A stretch of 64,000 bases of DNA from Niastella vici (GCF_002077945.1 NZ_LVYD01000041.1:310001-374000), one strand, 5' to 3'. Shown: positions 9,164 to 18,209, numbered from the stretch's first letter. A program made the numbers and translations. Notes: generated by a model from the sequence alone, not told the origin.

Positions 9164-9429
9164 TCGCGCTGTTGTTTATTGTTCTATAGTCTGATAGCAC
9201 TATGGCGATGCTTACAAACAGGCATTAGTTTCGACCGGCACCAACAGAACCACGAAACCATAAGGCCATCAGGCCCAGCCCGGATGAACGTCGTTAGGGC
9301 CGGCATTGGGGAGTTTAGGGTATTTAAAGATTTACACAAAATTTTACACTAAAAATCCCCAATGATATAAAAAAAGTGTTTTTCTTTGCGGTGACAAATT
9401 CTATATACTCAAAAGCATACCCGTTTAAA
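9164..9429. other. Intergenic region before the arginine leader
   Basis: No coding region recognised. It is AT-rich toward the end (TTTACACAAAATTTTACAC), which could carry a promoter or operator for the arginine leader; no exact TAnnTTTG box is present. Confidence 0.4.
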
Positions 9430-9564
9430 ATGCAAAAAAATCTCACCATAATACTCGCTGATGTACTCGCGCAAGCCGTGAGCACTATAGTGCGTGGGGT
9501 TTTTCCTGTACGGCTTCGTACAGTTTTTTACTTCCAACCTATCCCCGTAAGGGTGCGACGTTGA
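9430..9564 (+). CDS. Candidate arginine leader peptide
   Basis: A 44-codon ORF upstream of the arginine operon. Six of its last 23 residues are arginine (positions 22, 28, 30, 41, 43, 44). A terminator-like hairpin lies inside it, and two Arg codons (CGG and CGT) sit in the hairpin itself. This fits a leader peptide whose translation senses charged tRNA-Arg, but no Shine-Dalgarno or exact promoter supports it. It could be a chance ORF over an untranslated leader. Its start could also be earlier, at 9376. Confidence 0.4.
   Translation: MQKNLTIILADVLAQAVSTIVRGVFPVRLRTVFYFQPIPVRVRR
9473..9529 (+). promoter_or_regulatory. Candidate arginine-operon attenuator
   Basis: A perfect 7-bp stem with a 4-base loop (CTGTACG-GCTT-CGTACAG, 9506..9523) is followed by six T (9524..9529), the form of an intrinsic terminator. 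Upstream AAGCCGT (9473..9479) is complementary to ACGGCTT (9510..9516) inside the terminator, so an alternative antiterminator fold is possible. A 12-base palindrome GCACTATAGTGC (9482..9493) lies between them. The first operon gene starts 157 bases further on. Confidence 0.5.
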
Positions 9565-9685
9565 TACTTTCTGTACCATACAGTGTGTTCTATGGTGACG
9601 GGAATGGCTTCATTTCCTGCAAGCCCTCATCCCCGGCACAATGTTTTAAGCCGTTGCATTTTTCACATTTAGCCTTGTTTCAAAA

Positions 9686-10414
9686 ATGGAAACCCAACAA
9701 CAATTTCAGGTTATTGTAGCTAACGAATCGCACCTCAGCTTTGCCCAGATCATTTGCGATGAAATGGCCTCGAGTGCCAAAGCCCGTGGAACCGGTATAG
9801 CTAAACGTTCGCCCGAATATATACAACAGAAAATGCGCGAAGGGAAAGCCGTTATTGCCTTTAACCAGGACGGTATTTGGGCTGGCTTTTGTTATATTGA
9901 AACATGGAGCCATGGAGAGTATGTGGCCAATTCAGGATTGATTGTATCGCCCAACTTTCGCAAAGGCGGACTGGCAAAGGCCATTAAGAAAAAGATATTC
10001 GAGCTGAGCCGGCAAACATATCCCGAAGCAAAAATATTCGGTTTAACTACCGGACTGGCGGTGATGAAGATCAACAGCGACCTGGGGTATGAACCCGTTA
10101 CTTATTCAGAGCTTACGCAGGACGAAGCATTCTGGGCCGGCTGTAAAAGCTGTGTGAACTATGACATTCTCATGAGCAAGGAAAGAAAGAACTGTTTGTG
10201 TACCGCCATGCTGTATGATCCAAAAGATCACTATGAGCCTGAAGAAACCAAAGAGTTCTTCGAAGAGAAGAAGAGTGTGTTTGAAAGAATGTTACGCATA
10301 AAACAATGGAAATTGCTGAAGCCCTTCTTTAAGGAGGATAAAGACACCAATAGCGGATCGGGTGGCGGTGGCGCTGCCAAACTCAAATCTTTTTTTCATT
10401 TTTTTAATTTCTAA
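9686..10414 (+). CDS. GNAT family N-acetyltransferase, first gene of the arginine operon
   Basis: A 242-residue protein with a GNAT fold in residues 1-150. The acetyl-CoA loop is NFRKGGLAKAIKKKIF (about residue 90). A Cys-rich segment follows (CKSC ... CLCTAM), then a charged helix and a Gly-rich tail. It is 17 bases ahead of argG and in the same direction as all arg genes. No other N-acetylglutamate synthase or ArgJ is in the operon, so it is a good candidate for making N-acylglutamate. This role is inferred from position only. Confidence 0.75.
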   Translation: METQQQFQVIVANESHLSFAQIICDEMASSAKARGTGIAKRSPEYIQQKMREGKAVIAFNQDGIWAGFCYIETWSHGEYVANSGLIVSPNFRKGGLAKAIKKKIFELSRQTYPEAKIFGLTTGLAVMKINSDLGYEPVTYSELTQDEAFWAGCKSCVNYDILMSKERKNCLCTAMLYDPKDHYEPEETKEFFEEKKSVFERMLRIKQWKLLKPFFKEDKDTNSGSGGGGAAKLKSFFHFFNF

Positions 10415-10431
10415 AAACAATTTCTGGGAAG

Positions 10432-11634
10432 ATGGCAAAGAAAGTCGTACTCGGTTTTAGCGGTGGATTAGACACTACATTTTGTGTAAAATACCTGGGC
10501 GAAGACCAGGGTTACGAAGTGCACAGCATTATTGTAAATACCGGTGGTTTCAGCGATGAAGAACTGAAGAAGATCGAAGAGCACGCATACAAACTGGGCG
10601 TAAAAACACATACCACAGTTAATGCAGTTAAAGGATATTACGACCGCATCATAAAATACCTCATTTACGGCAACGTGTTAAAGAACAACACCTACCCGTT
10701 AAGTGTGAGTGCCGAACGCCTTAGCCAGGCCCTGCACATTGCCGAACATGCGCAAAAACTGAAAGCCGATGCAGTAGCACACGGCAGCACCGGCGCCGGT
10801 AACGACCAGGTTCGGTTCGATATGATCTTCCACATCCTGATACCCGGTGTTGAGATCATTACCCCCATCCGCGATCTGAAACTGAGCCGCGAAGCAGAAA
10901 TTGAATACCTGAAAGGCAAAGGCGTGAACATGAACTTTGCCAAAGCCGTATACTCTATCAATAAAGGATTATGGGGAACCAGCGTTGGCGGTAAAGAAAC
11001 CCTTTCATCAAAAGGCATGCTGCCCGAAGAAGCATGGCCGACCCAGGTTACCAAAACCGGCAGCGAAGAAGTAAAGCTGCACTTTGAAAAAGGTGAACTG
11101 AAAAAAGTTAACGATAAAACATTTGATCATCCCAGCGAAGCCATTCAATACCTGCAAACCATTGCCGGCGCCTATGGCGTGGGAAGAGATATTCACGTAG
11201 GCGATACCATTATCGGCATCAAAGGCCGGGTTGGTTTTGAAGCCGCTGCCCCCATGGTGATCCTGAAAGCGCACCATGCCCTTGAAAAGCATGTGCTCAC
11301 CAAATGGCAGCTGAACTGGAAAGACCAGCTGGCACAGTTCTACGGTAACTGGTTGCATGAAGGCCAGATCATGGACCCCGTAATGCGCGATATTGAAGCC
11401 TACCTCGAAAACTCGCAGGCGCATGTAACCGGCGATGTATTTGTAAACCTGCAACCCTACCGCTTCCAGATCATCGGTATTGAATCTACCTACGACCTCA
11501 TGAGCAGCAAGTTTGGCAAATACGGTGAAATGAATACCGGCTGGAGCGGCGAAGATGTGCGCGGGTTCAGCAAGATCTTCGGAAACCAGACTTCCATCTG
11601 GAACTCGGTGAAAGAAGACAACGAGAAGAAGTAA
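10432..11634 (+). CDS. argG: Argininosuccinate synthase
   Basis: Joins citrulline and aspartate with ATP to form argininosuccinate, the step before ArgH. The 400-residue protein starts MAKKVVLGFSGGLDTTFCVKYL, with the PP-loop ATP-binding motif SGGLDT. Other family segments are AHGSTGAGNDQVRFD and the substrate loop near GTSVGGKETLSSKG. Length is normal. It is second in the operon, 17 bases after the GNAT gene and 81 bases before argC. Confidence 0.96.
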   Translation: MAKKVVLGFSGGLDTTFCVKYLGEDQGYEVHSIIVNTGGFSDEELKKIEEHAYKLGVKTHTTVNAVKGYYDRIIKYLIYGNVLKNNTYPLSVSAERLSQALHIAEHAQKLKADAVAHGSTGAGNDQVRFDMIFHILIPGVEIITPIRDLKLSREAEIEYLKGKGVNMNFAKAVYSINKGLWGTSVGGKETLSSKGMLPEEAWPTQVTKTGSEEVKLHFEKGELKKVNDKTFDHPSEAIQYLQTIAGAYGVGRDIHVGDTIIGIKGRVGFEAAAPMVILKAHHALEKHVLTKWQLNWKDQLAQFYGNWLHEGQIMDPVMRDIEAYLENSQAHVTGDVFVNLQPYRFQIIGIESTYDLMSSKFGKYGEMNTGWSGEDVRGFSKIFGNQTSIWNSVKEDNEKK

Positions 11635-11715
11635 GTGGTAGCGTTGGCCCATTTGCAATTACCCCACCGGTAGGGGCGGGTGAGGCCAGGTTGAAAAGAT
11701 AAAAGAACGTTTTGT

Positions 11716-12732
11716 ATGAGTAAGAAAATATCAGTTGGCATTATTGGTGGCGCCGGGTATACCGGCGGGGAATTGCTCAGGTTACTGATCAATCACCCCA
11801 ATGTGGAGATTGGCTTTGTGAACAGTAAAAGCAATGCAGGCAATCCCATTCACCAGGTACATGCCGATCTTATTGGTGAAACCAACCTTCAGTTCTCAGA
11901 TGACCTGAGCGCCCTGGCCAATGGCAGCATCGATGTATTGTTCCTGTGTGTAGGCCATGGCGATGCCCGCAAGTTTTTAACTGAGTACACAGTAAATGAT
12001 AAAATAAAGATCATCGATCTTTCTCAGGACTTCAGGCTGAACGCCAAATCATCAATTGCCAATCGCCAGTTTGTTTATGGATTGCCTGAGCTGAACAAAG
12101 ACCAGATCAAAACCGCGCAAAACATTGCCAACCCGGGTTGTTTTGCTACCGGTATACAATTAGGCCTGTTGCCGCTGGCAAAGGCCGGCCTGCTCGATTC
12201 GGTGTACACCACCGGTATTACCGGTTCAACGGGGGCGGGACAAAGCCTGTCGGCCACTTCCCATTTCTCATGGCGGGCCAATAACATTCAGGCATATAAA
12301 ACCTTAACGCACCAGCATTTGAAGGAGATCACACAGTCGTTGCAACAATTGCAGCCATCCTTCTCGCCCACTTCTTCCGAAGGAGTTGATGCGCTGAGCT
12401 TCATTCCCTGGCGCGGCGATTTTACCCGGGGCATTTTCATTAGCTCACTGGTTGATTGCGACTGGAAGATTGAACAGCTTACTGAACTGTATGCTGATTT
12501 TTACCAGAACGCCCCCTTCACGGTGATGAGCAAGGGTGAGATCTTTTTAAAGCAGGTAGTGAATACCAACAAATGCATTATTCAGTTGGAAAAAGTGGGC
12601 AGCAAACTCGTGGTGCACAGCGCCATCGATAACCTGACCAAGGGCGCCTCGGGCCAGGCAGTTCAGAACATGAACCTCCTCTTTGGTATTGATGAGGGTG
12701 CCGGCCTGAAATTGAAAGCGAATTATTTTTAA
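11716..12732 (+). CDS. argC: N-acetyl-gamma-glutamyl-phosphate reductase
   Basis: Reduces N-acylglutamyl phosphate to the semialdehyde with NADPH. The 338-residue protein starts with the Rossmann motif GIIGGAGYTGGELLRLL. The catalytic cysteine lies in NPGCFATGIQLGLLPL, and GSTGAGQSLSATSHFSWRANN is present further on in the substrate domain. It is separated from argG by 81 bases and from argD by 42 bases, in one operon. Confidence 0.95.
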   Translation: MSKKISVGIIGGAGYTGGELLRLLINHPNVEIGFVNSKSNAGNPIHQVHADLIGETNLQFSDDLSALANGSIDVLFLCVGHGDARKFLTEYTVNDKIKIIDLSQDFRLNAKSSIANRQFVYGLPELNKDQIKTAQNIANPGCFATGIQLGLLPLAKAGLLDSVYTTGITGSTGAGQSLSATSHFSWRANNIQAYKTLTHQHLKEITQSLQQLQPSFSPTSSEGVDALSFIPWRGDFTRGIFISSLVDCDWKIEQLTELYADFYQNAPFTVMSKGEIFLKQVVNTNKCIIQLEKVGSKLVVHSAIDNLTKGASGQAVQNMNLLFGIDEGAGLKLKANYF

Positions 12733-12774
12733 TCATATGCGGAGCGGGAAACCGCCACTTAAACCTTTAGTACA

Positions 12775-13920
12775 ATGAAACTCTTTGACGTTTATCCGAT
12801 CAATAACATCATCATCGAAAAAGCCAAAGGCTCTTACGTATGGGATGACAAAGGGGAACAATACCTTGACCTGTATGGCGGTCATGCGGTAATTAGTATT
12901 GGCCATACCCATCCGCATTATGTAGAGCGATTAACCTCCCAATTAAATAAAGTCGGCTTCTATTCCAATTCGGTTAAAATGCCGTTGCAGGAAGAGCTTG
13001 CCGAAAAGCTGGGCAAATTATCGGGCAAACCCGACTATCAGTTATTCCTGATAAGCTCAGGGGCCGAAGCCAACGAAAATGCACTCAAGCTGGCCTCCTT
13101 CCACAATGGCCGCAAGAAGATCGTTGCATTTAAAAAATCTTTCCACGGACGTACCTCCCTGGCTGTTGCTGCCACCGACAACCCTTCTATTGTAGCCCCG
13201 GTGAACCAAACGCCGAATGTGATCTTTCTTCCCTTCAATGATGTAGCAGCGCTTGAAGCCTGCTTCGCAGCGCAGGGTAATGAAATTTCATCGGTGATCA
13301 TCGAAGGCATTCAGGGCGTGGGCGGCATCAATGTAGCCAGCGAGTTATTTTTACAGGCCATCAGGCGTTTGTGCAGGGAATACAATGCCGTATTCATTGC
13401 CGACAGCGTACAATGCGGCTACGGCAGAAGCGGTAAGTTCTTTTCACAGGATTATGCCGGTGTAGATGCAGATATTTATACCATGGCCAAAGGCATGGGC
13501 AATGGCTTTCCTATTGGCGGCATCATCATTGCCCCGCATCTGCAACCCAAACACGGTATGCTGGGCACTACCTTCGGCGGCAATCACCTCGCCTGCGCAG
13601 CCGCACTGGCCGTGGTTGAAGTGATGGAAAAAGAGAACCTCATTCAAAACGCTGCCGAAGTAGGACAATACCTGATAGATGAACTCACGAAGATCCCACA
13701 ATTACAAAATGTACGGGGCCGTGGCCTCATGATCGGCTTTGACGTTCCTGAAGCCTTCAAAGACCTGCGCAAGAACCTGCTGTGGAAACACAAGATCTTC
13801 ACCGGCGAAGCCAAACCCAATGTGATCAGGCTGCTGCCCTCACTGGCCCTGCGTAAAAAAGATGCAGACCAGTTACTCGAAGCAATAAGAGAAGAAGTAC
13901 AGGTAGGCGCCGAAGCGTAA
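12775..13920 (+). CDS. argD: Acetylornithine/succinylornithine aminotransferase family protein
   Basis: A class III PLP aminotransferase of 381 residues. In this operon it would convert N-acylglutamate semialdehyde to N-acylornithine using glutamate. Seen: the substrate-site start MKLFDVYPINNIIIEKAKGSYVWD in part, the ISSGAEANENALKLA loop, the FHGRT motif, and the PLP lysine in TMAKGMGNGFPIGG. Two strong hairpins lie right after its stop, before argF'. Confidence 0.93.
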   Translation: MKLFDVYPINNIIIEKAKGSYVWDDKGEQYLDLYGGHAVISIGHTHPHYVERLTSQLNKVGFYSNSVKMPLQEELAEKLGKLSGKPDYQLFLISSGAEANENALKLASFHNGRKKIVAFKKSFHGRTSLAVAATDNPSIVAPVNQTPNVIFLPFNDVAALEACFAAQGNEISSVIIEGIQGVGGINVASELFLQAIRRLCREYNAVFIADSVQCGYGRSGKFFSQDYAGVDADIYTMAKGMGNGFPIGGIIIAPHLQPKHGMLGTTFGGNHLACAAALAVVEVMEKENLIQNAAEVGQYLIDELTKIPQLQNVRGRGLMIGFDVPEAFKDLRKNLLWKHKIFTGEAKPNVIRLLPSLALRKKDADQLLEAIREEVQVGAEA

Positions 13921-13932
13921 TTAAACTTATAA

Positions 13933-13961
13933 GGGTGAGCTCCCCTGCAAGGGGCTCACCC
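13933..13961 (+). repeat. Stem-loop 1 between argD and argF'
   Basis: An inverted repeat GGGTGAGC ... GCTCACCC closed by CCCCT-GCA-AGGGG, with a two-base bulge. It shares its outer arm with the next stem-loop. No U-tract follows, so it is not a classical terminator; it may protect or process the polycistronic mRNA. Confidence 0.7.
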
Positions 13962-13973
13962 AACAAATAAACC

Positions 13974-14009
13974 GGGGGTGAGCCGCCCTCCAAAAGGCGG
14001 CTCACCCCC
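13974..14009 (+). repeat. Stem-loop 2 between argD and argF'
   Basis: A perfect 14-bp stem (GGGGGTGAGCCGCC and its complement) with an 8-base loop. It ends 40 bases before the argF' ATG. Its outer arm can also pair with arms of the first stem-loop, so alternative folds are possible. Confidence 0.75.
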
Positions 14010-14049
14010 ATTATATCTTTCATCATTTAAAATTCCTTCCTGCTAAGGC

Positions 14050-15021
14050 ATGAAAAATTTTACAAGTGTATATGATGTGCAGCAGCTTGATGCACTGGTA
14101 AAAAAAGCGCTGGCATACAAGGCCGCTCCGTTTAAAGATAAAACTTTGGGAGCCGGCAAGCGCATTGGTTTGTTGTTCCTTAACCCCAGTATGCGCACCC
14201 GCCTCAGCACCCAGATCGCTGCACAGAACCTTGGCATGGAACCCATCGTGTTCAACGTTGGGCAGGAAGGCTGGGCCCTGGAATTTGAAGAAGAAGCCAT
14301 CATGAGCGGCAGCACTGTTGAACACGTGAAAGATGCAGCCCCCATCATGGGTAACTATTTTGACATTCTGGCCATTCGTACTTTCCCTTCCTTAAAGAAC
14401 CGGGAAGACGATTACAGCGAACTGTATATAAAACAATTCATCAAATACGCCGGCATTCCGGTAGTAAGTCTCGAAAGCGCTACCCTGCATCCCCTGCAAA
14501 GCCTTACAGACATTATTACCATCAACGAATGCCTGAACGCTTCTCCCCTGCCTGCAGGTAAAAAACCGAAGATCGTATTAACCTGGGCCCCGCACGTAAA
14601 ACCGTTGCCGCAATGTGTGGCCAACAGTTTTTCGCAATGGGTGAACGCCTGGGGAAAAGCCGATTTCGTGATCACGCATCCCGAAGATTACGAACTGGAT
14701 GAACAATTCACCAAAGGCGCCACCATTACCCACGATCAGGACGAAGCATTAAAAGATGCCGATTTTGTATACGTGAAGAACTGGAGCACATTCAAAGATT
14801 ATGGTAAGATCTATAACAATGACCCCGAATGGATGCTTACCAACGAAAAGCTGTCTGTTACCAATAATGCCAAAGTAATGCATTGTTTACCCGTACGGCG
14901 TAATGTGGAACTGAGCGATGAAATACTCGACGGGCCCAACAGCATCGTTACCCAGGAAGCCAGTAACCGGGTATGGGCGGCGCAGGCTGTGCTTAGTGAA
15001 ATACTTGAATCGAAAAAATAA
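14050..15021 (+). CDS. argF': N-acyl-ornithine (acetyl- or succinyl-) carbamoyltransferase
   Basis: Transfers a carbamoyl group to N-acylornithine, giving N-acylcitrulline; this is the route known in Xanthomonas (acetyl) and Bacteroides fragilis (succinyl). The 323-residue protein has the carbamoyl-phosphate motif SMRTRLS (about residue 47), the HPLQSLTD motif, VLTWAPHVKPLPQ and HCLPVRRN. It resembles the B. fragilis enzyme more than ordinary ornithine carbamoyltransferases. At the position reported to choose the substrate (Pro90 in B. fragilis, Glu92 in Xanthomonas) it has Val90, so the acyl group is uncertain. Confidence 0.92.
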   Translation: MKNFTSVYDVQQLDALVKKALAYKAAPFKDKTLGAGKRIGLLFLNPSMRTRLSTQIAAQNLGMEPIVFNVGQEGWALEFEEEAIMSGSTVEHVKDAAPIMGNYFDILAIRTFPSLKNREDDYSELYIKQFIKYAGIPVVSLESATLHPLQSLTDIITINECLNASPLPAGKKPKIVLTWAPHVKPLPQCVANSFSQWVNAWGKADFVITHPEDYELDEQFTKGATITHDQDEALKDADFVYVKNWSTFKDYGKIYNNDPEWMLTNEKLSVTNNAKVMHCLPVRRNVELSDEILDGPNSIVTQEASNRVWAAQAVLSEILESKK

Positions 15022-15032
15022 AGTAGTATCCA

Positions 15033-15818
15033 GTGTCAACATTATATGTCGTTAAGATAGGCGGTAACATTATTGATGATGAAAAGAAGTTATCGTCTTT
15101 CCTGAAAGATTTTGCAGCAGTAAAAGGCCATAAGATACTCATACACGGCGGCGGTAAACTGGCCACCAAACTGGCCGAACAAATGAACATACCGCAGCGG
15201 ATGATCGATGGCCGCCGTATCACCGATGCCGAGACCCTGAAGATAGTGACCATGGTGTACGCCGGTTATATCAATAAAAATATCGTGGCGCAATTGCAGG
15301 CAAACAACTGCAACGCCATTGGCTTAAGCGGCGCCGACGGCAATGTGATACTGGCGCATAAAAGAAATCACCCTACCATTGATTATGGCTTTGCCGGTGA
15401 TGTGGATGCCATCAATACCTCCCTGTTAAAAAGCATTCTCGATCAGCAGGTGGCCGTAGTAATGGCGCCCATTACCCACGATCAAAAAGGGCAATTGCTG
15501 AACACCAATGCCGATACCATTGCCCAGGAAGTAGCCAATGCATTGAGCCCCCTGTATGATGTGCAGCTGATCTATTCGTTCGAAAAAAGCGGTGTATTGC
15601 TCGATGCCAATGACGACAGTACGGTAATTTCATCCATTAACCCTTCCTATTACCAGCAACTAAAATCAGAACAAAAAATATTCGCCGGCATGATCCCTAA
15701 ACTGGACAATGCCTTTGCCGCCCTGAACCGGGGTGTAAAAAAAGTGATCATAGGCAAAGCTGAACAGTTAAGCGATCTTCTTACCGGTAATGCCGGAACA
15801 AGCATTGTACATGAGTAA
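15033..15818 (+). CDS. argB: N-acetylglutamate kinase
   Basis: Phosphorylates N-acylglutamate with ATP, the second step of the pathway. The 261-residue protein starts at a GTG (15033) with MSTLYVVKIGGNIIDD, placing the nucleotide-binding KIGGN at residue 8. Other amino-acid-kinase segments are ILIHGGGKLATKLAEQ and GLSGADGNVI. No in-frame ATG would keep the KIGGN strand, so GTG is the supported start. It lies 11 bases after argF' and overlaps the argE' start by 8 bases. Confidence 0.93.
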   Translation: MSTLYVVKIGGNIIDDEKKLSSFLKDFAAVKGHKILIHGGGKLATKLAEQMNIPQRMIDGRRITDAETLKIVTMVYAGYINKNIVAQLQANNCNAIGLSGADGNVILAHKRNHPTIDYGFAGDVDAINTSLLKSILDQQVAVVMAPITHDQKGQLLNTNADTIAQEVANALSPLYDVQLIYSFEKSGVLLDANDDSTVISSINPSYYQQLKSEQKIFAGMIPKLDNAFAALNRGVKKVIIGKAEQLSDLLTGNAGTSIVHE

Positions 15819-16884
15819 CTTAACATTACATACACTGCAGCAGCGTGCTATTGAATTACTGAAGCAGTTGATCAGTACGCCTTCTTTCAGCAAAGAAGAA
15901 GATAAAACTGCTGAGATCCTGAAGACCTTCCTTGAAAAACATGGTGTGCCGGTAAAAAGCGTTCAACACAATGTGTACGCACGCAACGCACATTTCGATG
16001 ACAGCAAGCCAACCATCCTGCTCAATTCGCACCACGATACGGTAAAACCCAATAAGAACTATACCCTCGATCCGTTCACCCCAACTGAAAAAGACGGGAA
16101 GCTGTACGGTTTGGGCAGCAACGATGCGGGCGGTCCGCTGGTTGCGCTGATCGCTACATTCCTGTATTTTAATCAGGAGCCTGATCTTAAATACAACCTG
16201 GTACTCGCAGCTTCTGCCGAAGAAGAGATCAGCGGAAAGGGCGGCATTGAACTGGTATTGCCACACATCGGTAATATTGATTGCGCTATCGTAGGTGAAC
16301 CCACCCAAATGCAAATGGCGGTGGCCGAAAGAGGATTGATGGTACTGGATTGCATAGCTCACGGCAGGGCCGGGCATGCTGCCCGAAATGAAGGGGAGAA
16401 TTCCATCTACAAAGCCATAAAAGACATAGAGTGGTTCCAAAGCTACCAGTTCCCCAAAGTCTCTGACCTGCTGGGGCCGGTAAAGATGAGCGTAACGGTC
16501 ATTGAAACCGATAACAAAGCGCACAACGTAGTGCCGGCTCAAACAAAGTTTGTAGTTGATACCCGGGTAAATGAGCTGTATACGTTTGAAGAGGTGCTGG
16601 AAACCATTCATAAAAGCGTGCAGTGCGAAGTATTGCCCCGCAGTACGCGGTTGCGATCTACCTCCATTGCACTGGACCACCCATTGGTTAAAAGTGGTAT
16701 TGAGTTGGGCAGAACCTATTACGGCTCCCCCACTACATCAGACAAAGCGCTGATGCCCTTTCAGGCATTAAAAATGGGCCCTGGCGATTCAGCACGGAGT
16801 CATACCGCAGATGAATATATTTACATAAATGAGATTACTGAAGGAATAGAATTATACGTGCAGTTGCTTAAAAAAATCCTGTAA
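15811..16884 (+). CDS. argE': M20 family N-acyl-citrulline/ornithine deacylase
   Basis: A dinuclear-zinc amidohydrolase of 357 residues that would remove the acyl group from N-acylcitrulline to free citrulline for ArgG. Metal motifs seen: NSHHDTVKP (about residue 70), LGSNDAGGP, and the catalytic AEEEISGKGG. I chose the ATG at 15811, which overlaps the argB stop (ATGAGTAA) and suits translational coupling; an ATG 21 bases upstream is also in frame. Substrate assignment rests on the operon partner ArgF'. Confidence 0.9.
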   Translation: MSNLTLHTLQQRAIELLKQLISTPSFSKEEDKTAEILKTFLEKHGVPVKSVQHNVYARNAHFDDSKPTILLNSHHDTVKPNKNYTLDPFTPTEKDGKLYGLGSNDAGGPLVALIATFLYFNQEPDLKYNLVLAASAEEEISGKGGIELVLPHIGNIDCAIVGEPTQMQMAVAERGLMVLDCIAHGRAGHAARNEGENSIYKAIKDIEWFQSYQFPKVSDLLGPVKMSVTVIETDNKAHNVVPAQTKFVVDTRVNELYTFEEVLETIHKSVQCEVLPRSTRLRSTSIALDHPLVKSGIELGRTYYGSPTTSDKALMPFQALKMGPGDSARSHTADEYIYINEITEGIELYVQLLKKIL

Positions 16885-16902
16885 TCACAGAAACGAATTC
16901 AC

Positions 16903-18204
16903 ATGAAACTTTGGAGTAAAGAATCAACCAATACATCGCAGCTTGTTGAAACCTTCACAGTAGGCAGAGACAAAGAGTTCGACATTCTGCTTGCCAAATA
17001 CGACGTGCAGGGTTCTATAGCACATGTGCGCATGCTGGGCGAAGTTGGTTTAATGACGAAAGAAGAAGCTGATACCGCTGTTAAAGGACTTGAAGAAATT
17101 GCCGCAGACATTGAACATGGCCGGTTCGCCATAGAAGAAGGTATTGAAGATGTACACTCCCAGGTTGAATTCATACTTACCCAACGCATTGGCGATGCCG
17201 GTAAAAAGATCCATAGCGGCCGCAGCCGCAACGACCAGGTGGCTGTTGATATAAAATTATACCTGCGGGCAGAGGTGCTGGCTGTAAAGGAAGAAGTAAA
17301 ACAATCTTTCGACCTGCTGATCGCCCAAAGCGAAAAATTCAAAGACCATTTATTACCGGGCTATACCCATTTGCAGATCGCCATGCCTTCTTCATTTGGT
17401 TTATGGCTGGGCGCTTATGCCGAAAGCCTCACCGATGATATGGAACTGCTGGCAGCTGCTTACCAGGTAGCCAACAAAAATCCATTGGGCAGCGGCGCCG
17501 GTTATGGTTCTTCATTTCCCCTGAACAGAAAACGCACCACTGAGTTATTAGGATTTAAAACCCTTAACTGGAATTCGGTATATGCACAAATGAGCCGCGG
17601 CAAAACCGAGAAAGTGATTGCCACCGCACTGGCCGGTATTGCCGGCACCATTGGCCGCCTGGCGATGGATGCCTGTTTATACATCAACCAGAATTTCGGG
17701 TTTATTTCTTTCCCGAACGAATTAACAACGGGTAGCAGCATTATGCCGCATAAAAAGAACCCCGATGTGTTTGAGCTCATCCGCGCCAAATGCAACCGCA
17801 TACAATCAGTTCCCAACGAGCTGACGCTGTTGCTGGCCAATCTGCCTTCAGGCTATCACCGCGACCTGCAGCTCACCAAGGAAATATTGTTCCCTGCTAT
17901 TGAGGAATTAAAAGCCTGTTTGCAAATGACCCGGTTAATGCTCGACAACCTGTCGGTTAAAAGCAATATCCTGGACGATGAAAAATATAAGTACCTGTTC
18001 AGCGTGGAAGCCGTTAATGAACTGGTGAATAAAGGCGTTCCTTTCCGCGAAGCCTATAAACAGGTAGGCAACCAGATCGAAAAAGGCGAGTTCTCATTCG
18101 ACTATAAAAAGCAACTGGTACACGTGCACGAAGGCAGCATTGGCAATTTATGCAACCGCGAAATTACCGGTGTTATGGACCGGGTGTTGGAGAAGTTTAG
18201 TTAG
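16903..18204 (+). CDS. argH: Argininosuccinate lyase
   Basis: Splits argininosuccinate into arginine and fumarate, the last step of the pathway. The 433-residue protein has the fumarase/aspartase signature GSSIMPHKKNPD (about residue 280) and the early HSGRSRNDQVAVD motif, here IHSGRSRNDQVAVD. Length is slightly short of the usual 450-470 but all motifs are present. It is last in the operon and converges on the M28 peptidase gene 5 bases away, with no clear terminator. Confidence 0.95.
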   Translation: MKLWSKESTNTSQLVETFTVGRDKEFDILLAKYDVQGSIAHVRMLGEVGLMTKEEADTAVKGLEEIAADIEHGRFAIEEGIEDVHSQVEFILTQRIGDAGKKIHSGRSRNDQVAVDIKLYLRAEVLAVKEEVKQSFDLLIAQSEKFKDHLLPGYTHLQIAMPSSFGLWLGAYAESLTDDMELLAAAYQVANKNPLGSGAGYGSSFPLNRKRTTELLGFKTLNWNSVYAQMSRGKTEKVIATALAGIAGTIGRLAMDACLYINQNFGFISFPNELTTGSSIMPHKKNPDVFELIRAKCNRIQSVPNELTLLLANLPSGYHRDLQLTKEILFPAIEELKACLQMTRLMLDNLSVKSNILDDEKYKYLFSVEAVNELVNKGVPFREAYKQVGNQIEKGEFSFDYKKQLVHVHEGSIGNLCNREITGVMDRVLEKFS

Positions 18205-18209
18205 TTATA

